Positions 6,920-11,357 of a DNA stretch of 11,357 nt are shown one piece after another; the first letter of the stretch is position 1; each line of letters begins with the position of its first letter. A model generated the notes under the pieces. That model ran no database searches, had not been told where the DNA came from, and was given only the letters and a program-made list of their open reading frames with translations. The stretch lies in the NCBI GenBank assembly GCA_946404295.1, contig CAMJDE010000037.1, positions 1-11,357 on the forward strand. Reading direction: 5' to 3'. Source of the DNA: an uncultured Clostridia bacterium. GTDB lineage: Bacteria > Bacillota > Clostridia > Oscillospirales > CAG-272. The translations under genes were made by a program, and so were the position numbers.

Positions 6920-6930
6920 TTTCGTTGTCT

Positions 6931-9900
6931 TTACGGTACGACCGGAACGCTGTTGATCAGGTGGTCGATAAACTGCTGGATCGTCCGATCTCTCCAGTCG
7001 GCGTCAATGTAATCAAGTTTCGTTTGCGTGGACGCCGAGAAGTTGATCAACCCCTTGTCGACATAGTCGCCCATCGTCGTACTCTGGAAGATCGAGGACA
7101 TCGAGTTCGGGCCGGTGCCGCCGAGTTCGTCAAGCCGCGCGTCGCCCGGCAGGAGCGAGAGGAACCCGCTCGCCCGCTCGTCGTCCGAGAACATATCGGC
7201 GACTGTCAGATTGCTCATCCGCGTGCCGATCTGGTCGAGTTTGGTGTCCGACACGGTGTTGATGATCGTCGAGGTCTTGGTCGATCCGTCGTACCACCAA
7301 CTCTCGAGTTCGTTGTAGGTGTAGCCGAGGATCTTACCGACCTTGGTGTCGTTCAGGTCGCTTTCAAGATTGTCGATCGTGCTGTCCGCGACCGCCTGAA
7401 TGACGCCGGTGGCGCGCACGTTGCCGGGATCGTCGGGACCGACGTAGGTGGAGTACCAGACGCCGCCGACCTTCTCGTAACCCATCATCTCGCCGACCGT
7501 CATCGTATGGGTGATGTCGTTGAGTTCCCCGACGCGCTTCGGCGCGAGCGCCTTCATCACGCCCGAGACCGGGGTCGTCAGGGTGCCGTCGGTGTACCAG
7601 ACGCCGCCGTCGTAGGCGTAGCCCATCGCGTGACCGATCACGACGTTGACCGACTTGGCGGAAACCTGCGTCTCGTCCGAGAGGTCGCGGATCCGGAGGT
7701 CGGCGAAAGTGACCATCACGCCGGTCGCCTCGACGGTATACGTGCTGTCCTTATACCACTTGCCGTTCTTGGGGTCGGTGGGATCGAGTTCGTTTTCATA
7801 CCGGTAGAGCGAAAGCACCTTGCCGAGCTGCATATCCTCGATGTCGTCCGAGAGCGTGTCGACGTAGGAATCGCAGATCGCGGAGATCACGCCCGAGGGG
7901 GTGGCGTTTCCGGGATCGGCGGGACCGACGTAGGTCGAATACCAGACGCCGTCGACCTTCGTATATCCGAGCAGTTCGCCGACCGCGACGGTGGACGTGA
8001 CGGTATCCATTTCGCCGACCGTCTTGGGCGCCAGCGCCTTCATCATTCCGGTCACTTTGACGTTTCCGGGATCGCCCGGCGCGACCCAGGTCGAGTACCA
8101 CGCGCCGTCGTGGAAGGAATACCCCATCGCGTCGGCGATCAGGATGGTCTTGGTTTTATCCGTGACTTTATCCGGGTCCTTCATATCCTCGACGGTCAGT
8201 TCGGCGAACTTCGCCATAATGCCGTCGGCGGGAACGGTGCGCGCCTCGTCCTTATACCACGTGCCGTAGTTGGGGTCGAGCGGATCGTCGGAGTCGTAGC
8301 GGTACAGTTCGAGGATCGAGCCGATCCGGATGGTCTTGACGTCGTCGCCCAGCCCGTTGATGTGGAAGTCCGCGATCGACGCCATCATGCCCGACGCCCG
8401 GACGTTGCCGGGATCCGCCGCGCCGACGTAGGTCTCGTACCAGACGCCGCCGACCTTTTCGTAGCCGAGCAGTTCGCCGATCGGGGTGTCGTCGCCGATC
8501 GTCTCCATATTGCCGACCGTCTTGGGGGCGAGGGCTTTCATCATCCCGGTGACCGGGGTCGCGTGCGTATTGTCGGTGTACCAGACGCCGCCGAAGTAGG
8601 AATACCCCATCGCGTCGCCGATCGAAACCGACTTGATCTTGTTCGTGACCAGTTCGTTGTTCGACAGATCGCCGATCGAGAGGTCGGCAAGCGAGGGCAG
8701 GACGCCGCTCGCGGGCGAGAGACAGTAGCGGTCGTCGTCGACGCCGAAGCTGCGGAACTCGGCTTTGTACCAGTTCGTTTCAAAGAGGGTCAGTCCGGTC
8801 ACGCCGCCGACCTTGACGGCGTTGACCTGCGACGAGATGCCGTCGATCGTGCAGTAGGCGAGAGAGGAGATCGTGTCGGACTGCCGCACGTTGTTCTTAT
8901 CGTACCAGATCTTGACCGTCGCCTGTTCCCCGACGTGTTCGCCCGTCGTGTAGAGCAGCGGGGCTCCGTTGGCGTCATAGAGCGGCGTGTCGACGGCGTG
9001 CAGGTTCAGCAGTTCGTGGAGCGGCATCCCCTTCGTCAGTTCGTCGGAGGTGATCTTGCCGTCGATCAGGTCGCCGAGGAAGTAGTTGGCGAGTTTCTGT
9101 TCGATGCCGACGGTCGGGTTCGAGAGGTCGCCCGAAACCGCGTCCTTGGTCTTGTACCATTGATAGTGGGTCGGATCCGACGGATCGGCTTTCGGGAGCG
9201 GATCGGTCCCGTGATGGTATCCCATCGCCTCGCCGAGATAGACCTCGTCGAAGGCGTCGGAAACCTTGTAGCCGTCGTCGTTGACCAGACGGTAGAGGTC
9301 GATGTTCGCCGTCGCGCGGTCGAGACCGCCGACCTCTTTGTTGTCCTTATCGAGCCAGCCCGTGACCTTCTCGGGTTCGAGCGGATCGTCCTTGATCGGG
9401 GTGTATTTCAGAAGGTCCCCGACGTAGAGCCCCTCGAGCACGTCGCCGACCTCGAAGTCGCCGCTCGTCAGGTCGGTAATCTGCTTTTTGGCAAGAGACT
9501 CCGACACGCGGTCGAGGTCGCTGCCGTCCTCGGCTTTCCAGCCCGTGATCTTCTCGGCGTCGAGCGGATCGTCCTTGACCGGGGTGTATTTCAGAAGGTC
9601 GCCGACGTAGAGGCCCTCGAGCGCGTCGTCGATCTCAAAGTCGCCGTCCATCAGTTTTTCGACCGACTGCTTTGCGAGCGCCTCGGTCACGCGATCGAGG
9701 TCCTCGCCGCCCTCGGTCTTCCAACCGACGACGTTGCCCTCGCCGTCCTCGACGGGGGTATAGCCCATCAGGTCGCCGACGTAGAGCCCGGAAACCAGGT
9801 TGTCGATCGAGAAGCCGTCGTCGAGCATGGTCGTGAGTTTTTTGTTGGCGAGCGTCCGCTCCAGGCGGTCGGGCGGGTTGCCGTCGCCCTTGAGCCAGCC

Positions 9901-10995
9901 GGTGATATTGCCCTCGGAGTCGAACACGGGATCGAACTCCTGGAAGAAGCCGAGGTAGGAATTGACGAGCAGATCGTTGACGTCGAACTCGCCGCCCAGT
10001 CCGCTGACCGTTCCGTCGGCGATGGCGCGCATCGCGCCCTTGACGCGGGCGCCGTCGGCGTCGAGCCAGTCGACGATGATCCCGCGGTCGGCGTCGTCGT
10101 CGAGATACACGGGCGTATAGCCGAGCAGATCGCCCGCTTTCTTGCCGTTGACGATCACGCCGAGATCAAGCGAAAGCGCCCCAGTGTCGGGATCTTCGAC
10201 GATCACGTCGCCGATCGTTTTACCCGCGAGCAGTCGGTTCATGGTCTCGTTGTCGCCGCTCGACACGCTCTTGATGAGCAGGTCGATCAGCACGTCGTTC
10301 ATTCCGTCGTTGATGACCGCGAGCAGGTCGCCGCCGTTGCCGACGACGTCAAGCGTCTTGCCGAGATCGAGCGACGCCATCAGTTCGAGCAGGGTGGGGT
10401 TCGCCGGGTCCTTGTAGACCGGGATATACCGTCCGCTGCCGTCCTTTTCGTATTGAACGCCGGCGAGATACCCGAGTTTCATTCCCGAGAGCAGGTCGGT
10501 CATTTTCAGGTCGACGACCTCTTTCAGCGTCTTGCCGGTCAGCGCCTCGCGCGCCGGCTCCGCCAGAACGTCGGCGGGCAGGAACTGGAAGAGATACGAA
10601 ACGTCGGTATGTTCGAGGATCGCCGAGATCCCGCTCGGCGAAAAGATCTCCTTCACCGCGAGCGAACGGACGCCCGACGGGATCTTCTCCATGATCCCGT
10701 CGGGGACCTTCAGCCCCCAACGGTCGACCAGCAGGTCGATCGAGACTGTCTCGTCGAGGTTCTGCAGTTCCTTGATCTCGGAGATAAACGCCTTGATCGT
10801 CATGGAAGTCAGGTCGACGTCGGCTTCCTCGTCGACGTACTGCCCCTCGTCCACCGAGACGACGCCCCACTGCTCCAGTTTGTCAAACGACACCTTCGCG
10901 TAGGCGTAGTACCCCACCCCGACGATCGCCCCGATACAGGACAGAAAGCCGAGGAAGAAGGAAAGAAGCAGGGAGAGAAAACGTGTGATGGTCAT
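6931..10995 (-). CDS. Large N-terminally anchored repeat protein, function unknown
   Basis: A 1354-residue protein I cannot assign to a named family. Residues 6-32 form one hydrophobic segment, probably an uncleaved signal anchor; the rest is acidic and hydrophilic with only four cysteines, suggesting an extracytoplasmic protein. No LPxTG motif or C-terminal anchor is seen. Residues 34-290 look non-repetitive or very diverged. From about 290, short motifs of the form (I/V)G-x-x-(L/M)GY, then WY or GW, then G(V/M)M-x-x-(L/I)A recur more than a dozen times. Residues 403-582 hold three units of about 60 residues starting GLYVGDL; residues 770-1248 hold three blocks of about 160, each with three subrepeats. 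The ATG at 10995 follows AAAGGGG by about 8 bases; the gene has its own promoter at 11075-11103 and a terminator at 6891-6919. A surface scaffold or envelope-spanning role is only a guess. Confidence 0.9.
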   Translation of the reverse strand: MTITRFLSLLLSFFLGFLSCIGAIVGVGYYAYAKVSFDKLEQWGVVSVDEGQYVDEEADVDLTSMTIKAFISEIKELQNLDETVSIDLLVDRWGLKVPDGIMEKIPSGVRSLAVKEIFSPSGISAILEHTDVSYLFQFLPADVLAEPAREALTGKTLKEVVDLKMTDLLSGMKLGYLAGVQYEKDGSGRYIPVYKDPANPTLLELMASLDLGKTLDVVGNGGDLLAVINDGMNDVLIDLLIKSVSSGDNETMNRLLAGKTIGDVIVEDPDTGALSLDLGVIVNGKKAGDLLGYTPVYLDDDADRGIIVDWLDADGARVKGAMRAIADGTVSGLGGEFDVNDLLVNSYLGFFQEFDPVFDSEGNITGWLKGDGNPPDRLERTLANKKLTTMLDDGFSIDNLVSGLYVGDLMGYTPVEDGEGNVVGWKTEGGEDLDRVTEALAKQSVEKLMDGDFEIDDALEGLYVGDLLKYTPVKDDPLDAEKITGWKAEDGSDLDRVSESLAKKQITDLTSGDFEVGDVLEGLYVGDLLKYTPIKDDPLEPEKVTGWLDKDNKEVGGLDRATANIDLYRLVNDDGYKVSDAFDEVYLGEAMGYHHGTDPLPKADPSDPTHYQWYKTKDAVSGDLSNPTVGIEQKLANYFLGDLIDGKITSDELTKGMPLHELLNLHAVDTPLYDANGAPLLYTTGEHVGEQATVKIWYDKNNVRQSDTISSLAYCTIDGISSQVNAVKVGGVTGLTLFETNWYKAEFRSFGVDDDRYCLSPASGVLPSLADLSIGDLSNNELVTNKIKSVSIGDAMGYSYFGGVWYTDNTHATPVTGMMKALAPKTVGNMETIGDDTPIGELLGYEKVGGVWYETYVGAADPGNVRASGMMASIADFHINGLGDDVKTIRIGSILELYRYDSDDPLDPNYGTWYKDEARTVPADGIMAKFAELTVEDMKDPDKVTDKTKTILIADAMGYSFHDGAWYSTWVAPGDPGNVKVTGMMKALAPKTVGEMDTVTSTVAVGELLGYTKVDGVWYSTYVGPADPGNATPSGVISAICDSYVDTLSDDIEDMQLGKVLSLYRYENELDPTDPKNGKWYKDSTYTVEATGVMVTFADLRIRDLSDETQVSAKSVNVVIGHAMGYAYDGGVWYTDGTLTTPVSGVMKALAPKRVGELNDITHTMTVGEMMGYEKVGGVWYSTYVGPDDPGNVRATGVIQAVADSTIDNLESDLNDTKVGKILGYTYNELESWWYDGSTKTSTIINTVSDTKLDQIGTRMSNLTVADMFSDDERASGFLSLLPGDARLDELGGTGPNSMSSIFQSTTMGDYVDKGLINFSASTQTKLDYIDADWRDRTIQQFIDHLINSVPVVP
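7252..8688 (-). repeat. Higher-order coding repeat: three blocks of about 160 codons
   Basis: Protein residues 770-930, 931-1097 and 1098-1248 (DNA 8206-8688, 7705-8205, 7252-7704) are three related blocks of 161, 167 and 151 residues. Each contains three subrepeats in the same order: a first with DAMGY or HAMGY, WY and G(M/V)MKALAPK; a second with LLGY or MMGY, GVWY, YVG and DPGN; and a third with a VLSLYRY-like motif and KWYKD or TWYKD. The third subrepeat of the last block is degenerate (ILGYTYNELESWWYDG). Same-position subrepeats are more alike between blocks than with their neighbours, so whole blocks were duplicated after the subrepeats had diverged. Confidence 0.85.
9250..9789 (-). repeat. 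Tandem coding repeat: three units of about 60 codons
   Basis: Units start with GLYVGDL at residues 403, 461 and 522 (DNA 9616-9789, 9433-9615, 9250-9432); the third decays at its end. Units two and three share GLYVGDLLKYTP, KDDPL and TGW in the same order. Over about 104 aligned bases (9545-9648 against 9359-9462) I count roughly ten mismatches by eye, so this 183-base duplication is fairly recent or kept alike by gene conversion. Confidence 0.82.
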
Positions 10996-11068
10996 ATCGT
11001 TCCCCTTTCAGATCGATCCGGGCAAGCCGCCCGCGTTCACGCACGCACCCGTGCGGGTATAGTTCGAT
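10996..11068 (-). other. 5' leader of the large repeat gene
   Basis: The predicted transcript start near 11068 gives a GC-rich leader of about 70 bases. It can form a small stem (CGCAC/GTGCG around 11045-11056) and a second one (GGGC/GCCC) before the AAAGGGG ribosome binding site. No known riboswitch is recognised. Confidence 0.4.
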
Positions 11069-11074
11069 AGATAC

Positions 11075-11103
11075 ATTATACCACCAACGGAAAAGGATTG
11101 CAA
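11075..11103 (-). promoter_or_regulatory. SigA-type promoter of the large repeat gene
   Basis: Read on the minus strand, TTGCAA (11098-11103) and TATAAT (11075-11080) are separated by 17 bases. The -10 box is perfect and the -35 matches four of six consensus bases. It lies between hairpin array 3 and the gene, about 80 bases upstream of the ATG. Confidence 0.82.
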
Positions 11104-11117
11104 GCCCCTTTTTCAAA

Positions 11118-11263
11118 CGCGCCGCAGGCGCGTTCATTAGGCGGCAACGCCGCCGTCTTCATTAGCGAGCATCGCGAGCGTCTTCATTAGGCAACGCAGT
11201 TGCCGTCTTCATTAGGGCGTCAGCCCGTCTTCGTTAGCGAGCAACCGCGAGCGTCTTCATTAG
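11118..11263 (-). repeat. Hairpin array 3 (CTAATGAAGAC linker, about 25-bp period)
   Basis: On the plus strand the linker GTCTTCATTAG occurs at 11155, 11180, 11205 and 11253, a variant (GTCTTCGTTAG) at 11227, and a short form TTCATTAG at 11133. Between linkers are hairpins: CGCGCC/GGCGCG (11118-11132), GGCGGC/GCCGCC (11140-11154), GCGA/TCGC (11165-11175), GGCAAC/GTTGCC (11190-11204), GGGC/GCCC (11215-11226) and an imperfect one at 11237-11252. On the minus strand the loops are TGC, GTT, TGC, TGC, TGAC and TTGC. The minus strand is the transcription direction of both neighbours. The first hairpin, nearest the promoter, lacks a following linker and runs into TTTG, so it could act as a weak terminator. 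Function unknown. Confidence 0.85.
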
Positions 11264-11357
11264 CGAAGCGACCGTTGCCCCTTCCACCGCCACGGCGGTC
11301 CCCCAACGCGCTCGCCGTCGCATAGTCGTACAGGTCGTGCGCCCAGCCGCCCGCCCT
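11220..11357 (-). CDS. Possible C-terminal end of an unidentified gene, running into hairpin array 3
   Basis: Reading the minus strand from the right edge gives 45 codons before TGA at 11220-11222. The first part (GGWAHDLYDYATASALGD) looks like ordinary protein. The last 15 or so residues (RFANEDARGCSLTKTG) are simply the translation of the repeat array, so the frame appears to have lost its original stop and to end inside the repeats. A second frame (stop about 20 bases earlier in reading order, ending SLMKTLAVAR) is also open and cannot be excluded. The gene starts outside the window and is not recognisable. Frame choice is uncertain. Confidence 0.35.
   Translation of the reverse strand, partial: RAGGWAHDLYDYATASALGDRRGGGRGNGRFANEDARGCSLTKTG

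Noticed and set aside
10934..10945. Lipobox (Phe-Leu-Ser-Cys, residues 17-20) in the large repeat protein
   Set aside because: Leu at -2 and Phe at -3 fit poorly, and the hydrophobic stretch continues about 10 residues past the Cys, which suits a membrane anchor better.
6925..11070. A very long open frame (over 1300 codons) on the plus strand opposite the repeat protein
   Set aside because: It mirrors the minus-strand gene codon for codon. GC-rich third positions remove stops on the opposite strand; its composition (rich in V, D, R) is unnatural and it lacks a promoter or ribosome binding site.

Overview
This is a GC-rich window with Gram-positive-style signals: purine-rich AAGGAG/GGGAGG/AAAGGGG ribosome binding sites, TTGaca-N17/18-TATAAT promoters, compact spacing and GTG starts. 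The proteins (a type-2-like isoleucyl-tRNA synthetase, a DusB-like enzyme, an NYN/OST-HTH protein, a cytoplasmic GH43-like enzyme and a very long anchored repeat protein) fit an uncultured, probably gut-associated, GC-rich Clostridia-like Bacillota. This assignment is inference from gene style, not from a marker phylogeny.

Layout. Positions 1-71 hold the end of an array of small hairpins separated by an ATTACATA linker. A strong promoter (128-157) then drives a single GH43-like glycosidase gene (206-1162, +). Directly after its stop comes a second hairpin array with a different linker, CGATATG, on an exact 30-bp period (about 1168-1340). Next is a promoter (1369-1397) and ileS (1440-4553, +, GTG start), ending at a 12-bp terminator shared with the convergent gene. 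On the minus strand, read right to left, are: the C-terminal end of an unidentified gene (11220-11357); a third hairpin array with linker CTAATGAAGAC (11118-11263); a promoter (11075-11103); a 1354-residue anchored repeat protein (6931-10995); a hairpin terminator (6891-6919); dusB (5888-6865); a small FMN split-barrel (PPOX-like) protein (5431-5829); and an NYN/OST-HTH protein (4610-5413). No gene-free stretch exceeds 300 bases.

How the genes fit together. The GH43-like enzyme is a solitary catabolic unit bracketed by repeat arrays. ileS and dusB are tRNA-related housekeeping genes. The NYN-OST-HTH gene is probably translated from the same message as the PPOX-like gene (17-base gap). The large repeat protein appears to be an independent unit with its own promoter and terminator.

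Most unusual content. (1) There are three separate intergenic arrays of tiny hairpins. Each array has its own AT-rich linker, stem sequences differ while staying self-complementary, and the loop is most often TGC when read in the direction of the neighbouring genes. I do not recognise this as a described element. (2) The 1354-residue anchored protein has a higher-order repeat: three copies of an approximately 160-residue block, each made of three related subrepeats, plus a second set of approximately 60-residue repeats.
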